Shown one piece after another: positions 1 to 12,562 of a stretch of 64,000 bases of DNA; the first letter of the stretch is position 1, and every line of letters starts with the position of its first letter. A program made the position numbers and the translations under genes. The DNA comes from Marsupella aquatica. Lineage: Eukaryota; Marchantiophyta. The notes under the pieces were generated by a model. It was not told the DNA's origin, made no database searches, and was given only the letters and a program-made list of their open reading frames with translations. Location: NCBI GenBank assembly GCA_973895155.1, contig OZ316895.1:5146001-5210000 (forward strand), written 5' to 3'.

Positions 1-1919
1 CGAGGTTCAATTTTTGGTCAAACTGTATGAAGGATATAGGGTAGCAGAATAGGAGTGAGCAGGGTCTTTTGTTGTGTAAACCTTCAAGATGAGGAAGCTA
101 GAGAGGCAGCCTAGGAGGAAGTAGGGCCAGATTTCTAGACCTGGAGGTAGATGGAAGCCCATGGAAGAAAAACCATGTAAAGAAATTGATGTGTTCATGG
201 AATGAAAGATGCAATCAAGGCTGATTGGCAGAGTTTCAAGAAGCATTCGATTACATAGCTTGTATCAGTTGTATGTCAGTAGGATTAAAACTAAGAAGTT
301 GATAGAGAAAAAGAGATGGCTGGAAATATTAACATTTGACAAGGGGAAATTCATTTGGATTTGGTTGGAACCTGTAAAAGGGAGAATCAGAATAGTATGG
401 CATGTGATAATTGAGATTGCAAACTGTTAAGGAAATTCATGCAAGAGTAGAATGCATAGTAAGGAATAAGAGATGATGTATAAGAGAGGCCCAAAGTAGT
501 GTAATATGGAATTAGCTACCTTTGATTGGTCATTTGAACTGGAACACCTTTCATTTGGGCTACAGAATGCCTCAAGTGAATGAAAACACATAATTGAAAG
601 TTGGATGAAAATTATTGAAGAAGAAGAGTTAGTAATGGAGGAACTTACCACAATGGGTCTTGATCCTCTTTGAAGAAACCTTAGTTGAAGGGTAAAGGGG
701 AATTGACCTTCAATTCAAGTGACAGGTGAGGTGTGTGGCTAGAGAGAGTTAGGCCAATGTCTCGAGTAATCGCACAAGTCATCTCTATCTAATTGTCCGG
801 AAGACTAGATAGCAGGTGAAAAGTGTATAAGAAATCTGGTAAATTGGGACTGTATGATGTTTTATTGACACTGGGAAGGACATTAATGGAATTGGGAGTC
901 ATGGTGGATGATTAATTCAGGGATTTGGCAACTAGTCAACTACAGCGGTTAACAGGCACGGTGCTGGCTCGCAAAGGGTCGGTCAAGGGAAAGGCCGGTT
1001 GGCGAGGTAAACGGGAGGGCCGGGGCGTGCGTCGATCAGCACTGCGTGAAGCAGTTGGCTGCGGCTGTGTCAGGCTGTACACGAGAGGAGAGAGGCTGTC
1101 AAGGGTGTGCGGGGGTATGCGGGGGAGTACAAGTGTGTATACACACATTTTAGTGTGTATACACACGTTTTTGTGTGTATTCACACAAAAAACTCCCCTA
1201 AGGTAACCTAAACAAAAATTTAGCCATTTCAATGAAAAAACGCTGGTTACACACCTTAATCGCTGCTGCCACTTTACACAAGCAAAGTGAATACCATTGA
1301 CGGGAAAAGTTGTTGAATCGCACCGGCTCAGTGTGCAGCTCCAGCAAAGGAAAAACTTCCGTCACGTCACCTTCACTCCGTGTCAAGTGCCAATCTTGGA
1401 CTCAAAACAACCGCTTCACCGTGATCTCTCCGTTGAGCCTTAGCACTTTGCGTTTGCACCTTCGAGTCGACCGGCATGACAAGTAACCCGGTTCAGGGGA
1501 AAACAAGCACCATAGCCTGTGAAAAACCCTGAACTCCTCTTTCACTCATCACAATGCACTCGATAAGCACTCGGCAGCAACTCAACTACCAAATTGACCA
1601 ACTCGCCTTAATCTTCAACTTGAGCTATAACATGCGACATCTCCCGCACCGCACAGCTCACATCGTTGCAAAAATGAACTTTGGTCTCCCACAAAAATAT
1701 CGTCGAACACGAAACTCCATAGAAAATGTTTCCTGCAATTACTCCTCACTCAGAAATACGATCGATGATTTCTAACTGCTGTTAGAAAGCCCTCCCCTCT
1801 CAATGATCTATCCGATGAGCCCACCACCAACAAGTTTCATGCGACAAAAAACTCCCGGGATCTTCAAACTGTCAACTACACAATAAATTCTTGTCACCAC
1901 AATGTCACCTCCCAGGCAT
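1..1919. other. Degenerate repeat-derived DNA, no intact gene
   Basis: No open frame longer than about 100 codons is present and none resembles a known protein. The first 900 bases are A/G-rich on the plus strand with many stops in every frame, as in decayed transposon DNA. The stretch from about 1230 to 1919 lies just inside the retroelement primer-binding site at 1920-1931, so it is probably the leader or start of that element's internal region, but no gag domain can be read. The origin is an inference. Confidence 0.4.
1132..1186. repeat. Short tandem array of GTGTGTATACACAC palindromes
   Basis: Three successive units of about 21 nt each hold GTGTGTATACACAC or a one-base variant, followed by a T-run. 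Each unit is self-complementary, so the array could extrude small hairpins. It lies in non-coding repeat-rich DNA. Confidence 0.6.
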
Positions 1920-1931
1920 GCTCTGATACCA
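1920..1931 (-). promoter_or_regulatory. Retroelement primer binding site (initiator tRNA-Met type)
   Basis: The minus strand reads TGGTATCAGAGC, the classical plant primer-binding site complementary to the 3' end of initiator tRNA-Met. It is separated by two bases from a TGTTGGGG motif that fits the end of an LTR. The element therefore ran on the minus strand, with its LTR to the right and its internal part to the left. Confidence 0.7.
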
Positions 1932-1933
1932 TT

Positions 1934-2340
1934 TGTTGGGGATAATCCTTATCCCGAAACACCATGCACATGTAAACACCATACAAAGTAGTCGACACAG
2001 CGAGTACGTGGTTCACCTCTCAACTGAGGCTACGTCCACGGGAAAGCAAAAGACCTTTACTTCTCTCTTGCACCACTCCAACAATGAACTGCTAACCTAA
2101 GTTAAGTCCTAACCTGAGTTAGCCTAATTGTGGTTAACCCTAGAGTCACAAGACTAAGAGCAATACTCAACATACATTGTTAATGCACAGCTAAGTACAT
2201 CTCCTAATCATTATCTTACATTTAGTCTTCCATACGTGGGTCAACATACTCTCGCCCAAAATATAGCATAATATTTAGAACCCATCCTTAACCATATACA
2301 TCAAGGCATCACAGAAATAACGCACGGTCTAAAAATAATG
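1934..2340 (-). mobile_element. Relic 5' LTR of a retrotransposon (probably Copia)
   Basis: The plus strand begins TGTTGGGGATAATCC right next to the tRNA-Met primer-binding site, so on the minus strand this is an LTR ending in ...CCCCAACA. The outer limit is not visible because no second LTR lies in the window. The coordinate given is only the extent over which nothing else is recognised. Copia is likely because this site is most common there, but no polymerase is left to prove it. Confidence 0.5.
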
Positions 2341-2591
2341 CCATAGAAGTTCAAAAAACCTTCAGAAGTAAGCTTGCAAATTTAAGCCCGACAATTGCCC
2401 ATGGACAAAAGATTCCGCATCATAACAATTTTCTTGTGATGGCCTCCCTCTAGTTATGCTTCCCATAGTCGGGGAGAACTAAACTGGTGGCTGGTTACAG
2501 TTGCAGAGATGATAGGCCCTGTCAATCTTCTATGAAATTGTGCCCTAAAGCAACATGCAGGTCATGCTACGAGGCTGTTAGACTTTTGACA

Positions 2592-2688
2592 GAATTATTG
2601 GGGAATTGGGTCTTGGTAACTACACATCAAAATATGACAAGAATTATTGGGGAATTGGGTCTTGGTAACTACACATCAAAATATGACA
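2592..2688. repeat. Tandem duplication of a 49-bp unit
   Basis: Two almost identical 49-nt units run head to tail (2592-2640 and 2641-2688). A related phrase, cacatcaaaatatgaca, also occurs near 30050, so the unit may belong to a dispersed repeat. Confidence 0.75.
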
Positions 2689-2889
2689 TATACAGTGTAC
2701 CACATCTTTCCATACAATGATAAACCTCTTTATTTTCTTTAAATCAATGAATACACACACTCTATTACCACAATTTGATGTGTGAATTCCTTCGAGAGAA
2801 TTATTGGGCTGGTTCTAGGCAGCTTTCCATCTAACTGTGGATAAACTTTTACTGTGTTGCAAGAGCCTGACCTCATCATTTGGGAGGTA

Positions 2890-3180
2890 TTCTATGTTGC
2901 GAGCAAACAGGAGATTTTGATAGCGAGGAGATTTTGATAGCGAGACAATAATGGTTCCAAATTTCAGTTACTTTTTGGTCCCTTTTACATTTTTTGTGTT
3001 TTTTTAAAGGCTGCAGATGGCTAGCGAGCTCGCTAGCAAAAAGGGAGTCCCCAAAAGGGATATTACCAACCAAGTAGTTGATAGCGAGGCAGTTACATGT
3101 AGAAAAATAGGGGTCATGCAGGATTTTTTTTTGCTCGTGCGAGTAAAAATTTTACTGTTTGCTCGCACGTTACAATTACC
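2890..3180. repeat. Dispersed repeat, copy A
   Basis: This segment shares an ordered set of motifs with 22925-23180: a GGCTAGC..GCTAGC palindromic core, a following 'ggagtccc' phrase, an interruption, and 'cactgtttgctcgca' at the right. Shared order with heavy divergence indicates two old copies of one non-coding repeat. Terminal repeats and class are not clear. Confidence 0.45.
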
Positions 3181-4103
3181 CATCATTTGGAGAAAATACA
3201 ATTCACATGACTTCATGTGGGCCCGCCCATTTCTGTTCGTACCGAGAGCTCTACAGATTCCGAGGCTAAATTCCTGACTAGACTGAGGACCCAGCCTGGC
3301 ATTCGCCATCATTGACTGAGATATCGAGAGCTTTAATTTGATCCCTTTACAGATTGATCCATGTTACTCAATACGGAAATGTTCTCAGCCCTTGACTAGT
3401 TGAAAGTGCCTTTAAGACCCTTTCTGGTTTATATTTGATAGTTGCAACGTATTTTGTGTTGCGCGATGTCTTGAAATGGCACTATGAAATTACTGCCGTT
3501 GAGATCTGTGAGCTTGGCTTGAACTGAATGTTTTCCCGGTACTGGTGTCAAGCGGTTCCCTTGTGCTTTTGCTCATCGACAGGTTGGTCGTTCTTCTTTG
3601 ACGAGTAGCACCTGCTCAAACTTATAATTACATCCTGGTTCATGAAGGGCGATATGTATGAAAGAGCATCAACCGCGCAACCTGATATCTGATAGACCCT
3701 ACTGAATCGTCAAACCTTGCATCATATTTCAACCTTCGAAATCTTTCTAAAGTTACATAGAGAGGGCACAAAACAGTCATGAATCTGTTGATGGGCTAGC
3801 CCCAAGTCTTTTCCGACAAACCTTGACACACGCAACTGTCGTATTCCATCCCAATGTGCGGGAACGTTTTTCCAATGCAAAGGGAGTCTACTCCCATTGT
3901 ACAAGTCGGCCAAATGCCTCTTTCTCCTGTACCGCTATCATGAACCCAATTGGCATAATTAGGGGAGCACATCCCTGGTGTATGACTCTTCCTATGCCTG
4001 GGAGGGTTTCAGCCATGCTAGCGTGTTTAGGTAGATTTATGTGGTATGCTAAAGAATGGTCGTAAGCCTATCATAAGATACGCTCGATTTAATGTCCTAA
4101 AGA
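3181..4103. other. Intergenic, 3' flank of the NRAMP gene
   Basis: No coding sequence or RNA gene is recognised. The right part should contain the 3' untranslated region of the minus-strand NRAMP transcript, whose stop codon is at 4104-4106. Confidence 0.5.
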
Positions 4104-7100
4104 TTAGCTCCTAATAATTGGCTTACTATCTTGATGATCCAGAACGGAAGAATCTTTTCTATCGGAAAGTTTTAGCAAACCATGCAACTCTACTTCAGAT
4201 GATAATCCAGACTCGTCGTCGTCACTCAAAATTCCTTCAGGAAAATTCTCCACGTCTGATAGTAGGTAAGTAACCTCTTTATCTGTGCGTAGTGCCAGAT
4301 AAATGATTGCCCCAAGATAAATGAGGATACTAGCCACTCCACTTAGTCCTAAGAGTACTCGGCCCCCAGTTGAGATGCTACTGTGAAGAAGCCATTGCAG
4401 CAGAGCACTTGAAACGAAGTAAATGTTAATGACCATCACAGCGAAACCAATTATCCATGTAACAACCGTGACCTGCAAGTCAATCAATTGCCACGTGCTC
4501 AATCTTAGGCTGAGGCTAGCAGATCTGTTTGCAGCTAGAACAAGGAAGATTCTCTGAAAATGATACTTGCCCTACTAAGTGCATTGGCTGCAAAACACCT
4601 CTTTAACATTCAACCTAATTGCTACTTGAAAAATATAAATTCTTACCAATTTAGAGTTAGCATGCGGTCCCATCTTTGTTGTACTGCTTGTGAACTTCAA
4701 CAGGGGCAGAAGAGCAAAGGGAAGTTGGAAAGACAGGATCATCTGCACATTTGGGGATTATGTGTTGGTCAGAGACTTGAGAGCAATTTCCTTCATTGCT
4801 TATCCGTTCACTACCCTCGAAGTTCAGCAGCTACACCCATAACCTGATCTATTTGGTAGTCAAACTCACCGATGAAATTATAATCAATCTTCCTGCTCCT
4901 TCGGACCCTCCAATGACTGCCACAAGCAAACTTGGAACAATTGCTACACTGCGTGTGAAGAGATTCCGAAGCCATGGTTGAAATTGGAGATTTAAAAAGC
5001 CCTGGAAAGTAACCAAGCTGCAAAGTTAGGAGGCAATTTAAACCCCGAGGATAGAGCATCAGAAAAGCCATGAGTACAAGCCTGAAAGCTCGACAGAAAA
5101 CTTGAAGAATGAAATGCATCTGTATCAATCAAAGAATTATACCTGCATCACATACTGTCCTGCATATGTCCCAGTTATGGTTGAGCTTTGCCCAGAAGCC
5201 AGCAGAGCAATAGCAAATAGTTGAAAGCTCCACCTCCCTAGCACATTCTGAAAAAATTAAAATTACGACCACGGTGAGCGCCTAAATCTTATCTTACAGG
5301 AAAGGTATGCAGTGCTTTCAAATCAATAGACTACTAGCAATAGCTCCAATATTTAATCAACATCTAAACCATCGTGATATTTGAAAACGTTCATGAAAGC
5401 ATTTAATATTGTAACCCCAAACTAAGTTTCCAAAGCACGTACTTGTAGCAAGAAGGATGCTCGATTGAGGTCCAAGTTATGACAGCTTTCTTGGTTTTCT
5501 GGTGACAAGTCGGGGCTGCTGCACACTGATCCACTTACAGCTATAACAGACACGTTGATCAAAAAGGACAGAAACAATGCTAGACCACTTTCCACAAAGT
5601 AATATCTGCATCCGTCCTGTAACACATACAACAGACATGGTTCATCAGATAATCTAAAAATAACTCAAAGCTGCTGCTCACGCCCCCTATCTAAAATATC
5701 CTCAGAATTTGTAATCGAAGCTCACTCCTACATTATTGTCTTATCTCCGTTGTGCCAACATGTCAGGTACCTGAATGCCCGACAGTGTCCTCGGGATCTT
5801 TCTTGTCAAAACCAGAGCAGAATGCAGAAAGAGATTATGCCTGAAAAATAACAGTACAAACTAGTAAGACTGTAGGCCAATTTCAAAACTGCATCTTGCT
5901 CTCCCAAGCATTCTTCGGCGAGAATTCCCGCAAAATTCTAATACAATATAGTGAAGAAATTCAAAAACTTTCGTATCACTGTTTCTAACAAAAAATTAAG
6001 GAGCGACCATCCTTTCTCGCAAAAAAGACAAACAAGCAAATTAGTTCAGAAGTTCCGGATTCGAAATAAAACGAGAAGACGTTTAGCTAATTCAAGGGAT
6101 TTCTTAGGAGCCAAAATGGTGGGACTTACGGCATAACCATTGCCCCAAGCAGAGATATAGCTAGTCCTGTTGCCCCAGGACCTTCCAATTTTGGAATCAC
6201 AAGGCCTTTGAAAATCTCTCCAGCAGGGGGTGAAGCATAACCCAACTCTCCAAAAAAACAAGAAGCCATTGTGAAGACCAAAAATGCAATTACCACCTCC
6301 AATTTCCGTACCTGTCAACCCCAAACCCAACCAGAGCCAAGGCGCACATTGAGTCCTATATGCCATCACTGCAAATTTACCCTCCAAGAGTTTCTAGCAT
6401 GACCAGCAATGATGTAATTTTTTTATAAGCATGCCTGCCCGAAGAGAATGTTTGCACCGGAAAAGTACACAATCTAGATGTCATATCACAGACAGGCACA
6501 TCCTGTTTAAACACAAGAGGAACGATGAAATCATTACCCCGTACTGTTGTAAAGCCAGGAACATTAATGTACTACACCCTGTAAGGAGGACACCGATCCA
6601 AACTGGTAGGTGAAACAGCATGTTTAGGGCGTACGCTGAACCTATGACTGCATGAACCCAATTGTATGTTTGGTTAGAAAGGACGAGATAGTTTCACGAT
6701 TTGAACCTCAAAATCACAAAGACTTCAAACAGGGGAATTGACAATTTGTGCATTGAAGCTGACGGGCGACTCCAAGTTTTCAAAGGTCCTGAACGGGAAA
6801 TCACCACTAGTGGTACAAACTTCAGCTACAAAAACTGACCACATCCCTAACTTATAGCATCAGGAAAACGGGGCTTACCTTCTGGTATATCACTCGCCAC
6901 AATTGAAACCTCAGCTAATATCCACAGTACAAAATTTACAAATCTCGGGTACTCTGTTCTGCAGTGCTCGGACAGATGCTTCCCTGAAAGCATTTCCAAT
7001 TTCGGTAAGCGATCTGCTGGTGATAGTGAAGGACATTGAAACAAGCTTGGACCACATAATGAACCGTATAGCGTTAAACTCCTGAGCAGAAGTCTTTGAG

Positions 7101-8541
7101 TCTATCCAATGGTCAAGGAGTTCAGTCTAAAAACATGAAATCTACAGCGAACAGTGAAGTTTATGAAGGCCTTATAAGTTCGACCTAATATAATCCATTA
7201 CCTGTAACCACCCCCAAGTTCGCTGCCAGAGATTGTATTATCAATGCAAAGCCAGATGCAAGCAGGATGACCCATAGCAACTGCACATATCGAAACACAC
7301 GTTTCAATCAGATAATGACAGGGCACATATCTGGCTCTATAGGAGAGATTTAGCTTAAGACTGAGGCCCCAACCAAGGCCCGGAGTCGCATGTGGATGCT
7401 AAGATAACGTCAAAGAGGATGTGTAAATGCAATCCTCAACCGTGTTCGAACTTTTACAACCAACTGACAAGAGCCCAAGAATTATCTCACCTGGTACCTG
7501 TATTGCGCCCCAGCTTGCAAATCGCTCTCAACTGTCAAGAGTACATACCCGAAGGAGTTTAGTTCAGCAAGCCACAGTATTTTACACGGAGCATAAGGAT
7601 GAAATATTTCAAGACTGCAATCGGAAATACTTACAATTTCCTGGATCGATGTAGGCTATAGACACCAAGAATCCGGGGCCTACGTAAGCCATCAACTTCC
7701 GCCATCCCCGCTTCTGCAAATGGACACCGTTTGAGAGACGACAACAATAATTTCCTGTCACATTAAGACAGCATACATAGACATACAATCGCCCCGAGAA
7801 GCAGTGCATCTCACTTGAAGAAAAACACCAACCATCCAGTTTGATGTGGATGTCCTGACAAGACTGTCTATGTTCACAAGAGCCCTACTTCTGACGTCAG
7901 TCCTTTGTGGCATCCGCTAAAACGTCTCTGAAATGTCTGGCACCTCCACATCACATCATTGCTCAGTCCTACGACAATTCACCTTCATACCCTAGTAATT
8001 TCGCCAATTGAGACAGTAAGCGAGACAGGATAAAGAGAGCGCGATTGGAGGAAGAAACGTGAGGTGTGGGAGACTAGGACTGGATTTCGTCAAAAATGAG
8101 AACTGTTAAAATACCCTAATTAGACTAAATCAAGAATCCACTTTCATGCCTTAATCCCTAACTTCGTCAAAGTTTTCTTGTAGTGAAAATCGTTTTCAAT
8201 GACGGCACTGGTTCTGCAACCTCGCACTGCGAATTGTTCGAAGCACATTCGACCGTAACTCGAAATATGATACAAAATCAGCCACGGGCTTAAGCACAAG
8301 ACTGGCGCAAAAACTGACCAAAGTCAAGAGTCTCCAGGAAGAAACGAAATCAGAGGAAATGGATTTTGCAGTTCAACATTCTTACCTCTGGCACTTCCAC
8401 TTCGTCGGCCTGCGCACCGTCCCAGTCTCTATTACCCCATTTCAAAGTAGGCATGGGAGTCTTTGTAAAATCAATGTCATTGTAATTAGGACTCGAGTTG
8501 GCAAACTCATAAATGTGATCCACTTGAGGATCTGGCGCCAT
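4104..8541 (-). CDS. NRAMP: NRAMP-family divalent metal transporter
   Basis: Membrane symporter taking up Mn2+, Fe2+ and related divalent metals with protons. Thirteen exons with GT-AG borders and matching phases give 565 aa: 8541-8386, 7713-7635, 7531-7491, 7280-7202, 6983-6879, 6647-6538, 6311-6130, 5840-5771, 5616-5443, 5247-5143, 5001-4870, 4742-4647, 4472-4104. The metal-site motif DPGN of the first membrane helix is at residues 75-78 and MPHN of helix 6 at 250-253. The family transport signature [13 protein letters not shown] starts near 351. A C-terminal acidic tail follows the last helices. The many-exon structure and the wording around DPGN fit the plant NRAMP1/6 branch rather than the few-exon NRAMP2-5 branch. 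The start is the first Met before a hydrophilic cytosolic N-terminus; an upstream non-coding exon is possible. Subcellular site (plasma membrane or endomembrane) cannot be told. Confidence 0.95.
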
Positions 8542-9965
8542 GACTACAACCCCTCGAGAAACACATGAACGAATAGAAATGCTCTACAGATAGTGCTGTG
8601 GGAGGTTTGATTGCACGACGGCCAAGCCAGGTTTGACGCGTGAAACAACTTCAACAGGGTTTAATGCCCTTGACAAGACACCAATCGCGCCGAAATGCAT
8701 TCGGGCACAAGGACAGCAAAGAAATGCATGACCGATGAGGAATACGGTACGAAATTACTAGATGTGGATGACGGGAAGAGTGTGAACGAGGAGAGGGAAG
8801 AATTCCTGCACATAGAATAAACTACACTAAGACGATGAGCTGAACCAGGGCAGTCAAATTATTCAAATGTTTGGTCTCTTTCTGTTCCCCTCTCGACGGA
8901 TCGGTTCTAAAAGGAAAGGACGTGGGGAGGATGACGTTTTGAGAACAGAGAGGCCGGGGTAGATCGAACAACAAAGAGATCCCGTCAATGGAGAAGCTCC
9001 ATTTTAATCCTCGCTCAATGCGTTCATAACGAGCTCAGCCTGCAGTAAGGATATGCACTCCCTTTCCTCTCCTTCCTTCCTCCCTCCCGATCGCAGGTGA
9101 TTACCGGCAAAACTTTTGCAGTGAATCGATTCAAAATAGCAAATCGGTTTGGCCGACGGTCGAAGACCACAATTGCTTTAGGACCTCACACACGTGCTCT
9201 CCTCCCTGCTCGTCACACCGTGTCCACGACAAACCTGAATTAATTTCCTAGTCTTTTCCCACGGAACTCTTTACAACCATATATCTTCAGCTCTCCTTCC
9301 AGTGCTTTCCAACTCGCAGCAGCTATCGTTGTCCCTAAGGAAAGCATCACGCTGAAATCCGCTTGCTCACTGGTTTGCGAAATCCAAATCAATCCCTCCT
9401 GCGTTTATCGGCAACGACGCATCCGCTCTCGGCACTCGATCCACATAGCAATAACGTGACAACAACCAAGAAGCAGTGTGGCCCGTCACCGGCGATGTCG
9501 CGCTAGATAGACAGATAGATCCTGTAGATAGATATTCCGTCCGCGCAGCAAAAATCAGAGGCGTACCGCTCAGACAGATAGATCCTGTAGTTAATATTCT
9601 CTCCGCGCAGCAAAAGTTAGAGGTGTAACCTCATCCAGAGCAGAGTTCCGATCTCCCTTCGATGAAGCAGCCCGACGAGGGCACCTGGAGCGACCTTCCT
9701 TCGCACACACTCCAATCCAATCAATCCTCACAACACCACCTCATTGCGCAGCGCAGCGCACCACAGCCTGGTTGATGATTTGGAGGCCGACCTCCAAAGA
9801 CCCGACGGATGCAAACCACGAACGATGTAGAGCGTCAAACTAACAACATTCGGCATTTCGATCCAGGTGCCTACAAGTAGAGTCCCAGGCTGGCTACCGG
9901 CAGTCAAAATGATCGTCGCCAGCTCCCGATTTGCGTTCCATTACAAAGAAACTTTAGGTACTCAA
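8542..9965. other. Intergenic, promoter side of the NRAMP gene
   Basis: No open frame of substance. A short imperfect duplication occurs at about 9510-9620 (phrases 'cagatagatcctgtag' and 'tccgcgcagcaaaa' twice). The first kilobase should hold the NRAMP 5' untranslated region and promoter; no TATA box can be assigned with confidence. Confidence 0.4.
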
Positions 9966-9966
9966 T

Positions 9967-9990
9967 CCTTCCTTCCTTCCTTCCTTCCTT
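9967..9990. repeat. Microsatellite (CCTT)n
   Basis: About six perfect TTCC/CCTT units, followed directly by a short (CGAT)n run. Simple sequence repeat in intergenic DNA. Confidence 0.9.
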
Positions 9991-10189
9991 CGATCGATCG
10001 ATTCGTTTCGATTCGTTGTTGCATGTTGCTTCCAATGCTCCTCCCGATTTCGTTGCCCTGCAAACTACAGGAGCGTGGGTGCTCTCTCCTCCACGTGCAC
10101 CCCATCGATTTACGACGAGGAATTGATAGTGGAAGAGTGGAAGACGTGGATTAGAGGTCAAAGCGTGAGCAGATCCTCAATTCCTCCAC

Positions 10190-10410
10190 TATCACTAGTT
10201 CCTACGAGAAGCTTTGCACATGATTATCAAACTAATTGCACACCGTTATATTATATATGCCACGAAAATGAATGTTGAATAAAATATTAGTGCCAACATA
10301 TAATTTCTACGAGAAGAGCCTTTGCACATTATTATCAAAGTAATTGCACACCATTTATCTAGGCCATGAATGCTGAATAAAATATTGGTGCCATTATAGA
10401 ATAGGGTGAC
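10190..10410. repeat. Tandem copies of an AT-rich intergenic repeat
   Basis: Two adjacent units of roughly 105 nt share, in the same order, 'acgagaag..ctttgcaca', 'taattgcacacc', 'gccacga/gccatga' and 'gaataaaatatt.gtgcc'. A third, partial copy is at about 11105-11180. The function is unknown; it is probably a non-autonomous transposon or satellite seed. Confidence 0.6.
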
Positions 10411-10499
10411 ACCAAGATTGAATAAAATATTAGAGCAGAGCATAATTAGTATGATACCAAGATTAGAGTCACTCACACTGAATTGTGTGAACTTTTTTT

Positions 10500-10834
10500 A
10501 ACCCTGAATCACACTAATTAAGTATGTTAAGTCACACACTCTACTTTGTATTGAGAGTCATTATGTTAAGTCACACACTTTACTTTGTATTGTGAGTCTC
10601 CTTAAGTCTTTATGCATATATTCTCACTGTGCATATATTCTCAGTGTGGTAATTAGTGAGACCAAATGTGTGACTTTCATCTGACCTGTAATTAAAGTGA
10701 CACCTAAAATAACCATGAGTGCACACTATTTTATGTGAGATATAAAATTTGAAGGGCTATGCAATTAATGTGACTAACACTAATTGCCATAGACTTAAGT
10801 TAAGGTTTTCTTGACTTTTTCTTTATTTCTTTCT
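10500..10834. other. AT-rich non-coding repeat DNA
   Basis: Contains a short duplication ('gtcacacact.tactttgtattg.gagtc' at about 10531 and 10568) and many 'gtgtgac/cacacta' phrases that recur around 11210-11480. No gene is recognised. Confidence 0.4.
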
Positions 10835-10945
10835 TTTTAAGGGGAAATCCCTAAAACCCCAGAGAAAGGGAAGAGTCACTCACAATAGTTGAACCCAATA
10901 CCTATCAGTCTCTACTCAAGTGAGCTACCACAAAGTCATGCCTCA
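10835..10945 (-). mobile_element. tRNA-derived SINE head (minus strand)
   Basis: Read on the minus strand, a TGGTAGCTCACTTGAG phrase resembles an RNA polymerase III A box, and GGGTTCAACTATT about 30 nt further resembles a B box. An A-rich stretch follows at the 3' side. This is the layout of a tRNA-derived plant SINE of the Au kind. Boundaries are approximate and no target duplication was identified. Confidence 0.4.
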
Positions 10946-10984
10946 CTCGGCAAGATTTTCTTGTCTTGGAAGGAACTGAGTAAG

Positions 10985-11080
10985 AACCCTTAGTAGACTC
11001 TCCCCACCCCGATAATGATATACATTTTTGTATGGAACCCATTTCAGGGACCGGACCAGGAGGGAAAGAGGATAAAATCA
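10985..11080 (-). mobile_element. SINE 3'-part fragment
   Basis: This segment shares with 11535-11660 the order 'agtaga.tctccccacccc', 'atacatttt', 'acccatttcaggg', 'accaggaggaa.gaggat.aaatcag'. It lacks the tRNA-like head, so it is a truncated copy of the SINE at 11535-11820. Confidence 0.5.
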
Positions 11081-11534
11081 GAGCAGATCCTCATTCCTCC
11101 ACTATCACAAGAAGCTTTGCACATTATTCATTGCACACTATTATATTATACTATATATGCCATGATTGATAAAACAAGCTGCACATTAAGGTCTCACTAA
11201 AATAGTTTGAGTCACATTATTTCAGGTGTCGCACTTATTACAATTCTCCAGAAGTCACACTTTTGGTCTCACTAATTGAGATGTTCGCCTTGAATACTGC
11301 ACACTATGAATCGAGGCATAAATTGAGACTCAACAAGCGTACTCTCAATAAAAAGAAAATAGTGTAACTTAACATACTTAAAGTGTGATTTTGGGTTAGA
11401 AAAAATTTGTTCACGCAAATTTAGTGTGTTACTCTAATTTTGGTGTCACACTAATTGTATAATCACACTATTTACGGTGGACAGTGTACTTAAGTCAAGG
11501 TTGTTTTGTCTTGAAAGGAAATGAGGAAGAACAC

Positions 11535-11820
11535 TTAGTAGATTCTCCCCACCCCAATAGTGACAATCATACATTTTTTATACCCATTTCAGGGTGAGTT
11601 CCCACGGTGGACAGGGACCACAACAGGAGGAAGAGAGGATTAAATCAGGATCACAAAAGTGGGCGACCAGGGCCCGAGGAGATAATCAGAACTCCCATCC
11701 ACTAGCCACAAAACCCATTAACCCACACAAGTATATCCTCCACATCCATGTGTGTGGAGGGATCAAACCCGGGACCTTTCAGTTCCAGGCTAATCCCCTA
11801 GCCAACTGACTATCACTGAC
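11535..11820 (-). mobile_element. tRNA-derived SINE, near full length (minus strand)
   Basis: On the minus strand it begins with an A-box-like GATAGTCAGTTGGCTAG, then GGTCCCGGGTTTGATCCC containing a B box (GGTTTGATCC). It continues into a body shared with the plus-strand SINE at 37866-38169 ('ctcc.ca.gcc.tag/ggtc..cccactttg', 'ttaatcctctct.cctcct'). Its 3' part (ACTCACCCTGAAATGGGT and onward) recurs at 10985-11080 and about 39360-39480. It is RNA polymerase III-transcribed in type and non-autonomous, needing a LINE for mobility. Confidence 0.65.
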
Positions 11821-12457
11821 TATCACTGTTTCCATATGCCATGATGAATGATATGCCATGATGAATAAAAACAAGCTTCAAATTTGATGAACCTAACTTG
11901 ACTACTTAAGTTAAGGTTAGGGACAGAAAAGTCATGGTGTAGAAAATCAGTAGTTCATAATTTTTTGTCATAAACATTGGTCATATGCCATGCACCCTAA
12001 CCTACAGTACAGGCTAGTGAATTTTGTTTTTGAAACCCCATGTGAGAAAGTTATGACCATTTCTTTATGGCCAAAACTAAGCTCTGACGCCCTATTATCA
12101 TAACAAGTACTGTTTAGCTGAAGTGTTCTCAAGTAGTATAAAATGTTATGGGAGTAGGCCTTTGGCTATCCTAAGGAAAGCTCAAGGGCTCAACACGTAA
12201 CTAATAATTTTAACAACTTTCCTTTAACTTTAGGTGCAAATACAGAAATCCAAAAAGCTTTGATTGAAGGCATGTGGGCTTGTGTCTAAGGAGGTGATGG
12301 CTGCTACATTTGAGGCACAGAAAAGGTAACCAAGAATGAAGGAAAATTGATATCAATGAGATTGAGATGAAGCTGTAACTCCTGCCTTATGGGGCAGGTC
12401 AAGGCTATGTCCCCCCATTTTAAAAAATTGTCTGGATTGGGTCCTATCTTAGGGGCC

Positions 12458-12562
12458 TCAAATATCCAAGGGGTGTCTCATATCACGCGCAAAGTTTTGG
12501 AAGAACTTTTGATAAATATCCAAGGGGAATACCCAAGGGGAAGACACCCCTTGGATATTTGA
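12458..12562. repeat. Perfect 21-bp inverted repeat with 63-nt loop
   Basis: Bases 12458-12478 are the exact reverse complement of 12542-12562. The phrase 'gttttggaagaa' also lies at two sites in and after the loop. A transcript would fold into a long hairpin. It could be the remains of a foldback element or a small-RNA precursor; nothing distinguishes these. Confidence 0.6.

Noticed and set aside
1132-1186. Possible CRISPR-like or regulatory repeat cluster
   Set aside because: Units are directly adjacent with only T-run spacers, and this is eukaryotic DNA; simple palindromic tandem repeat is enough.
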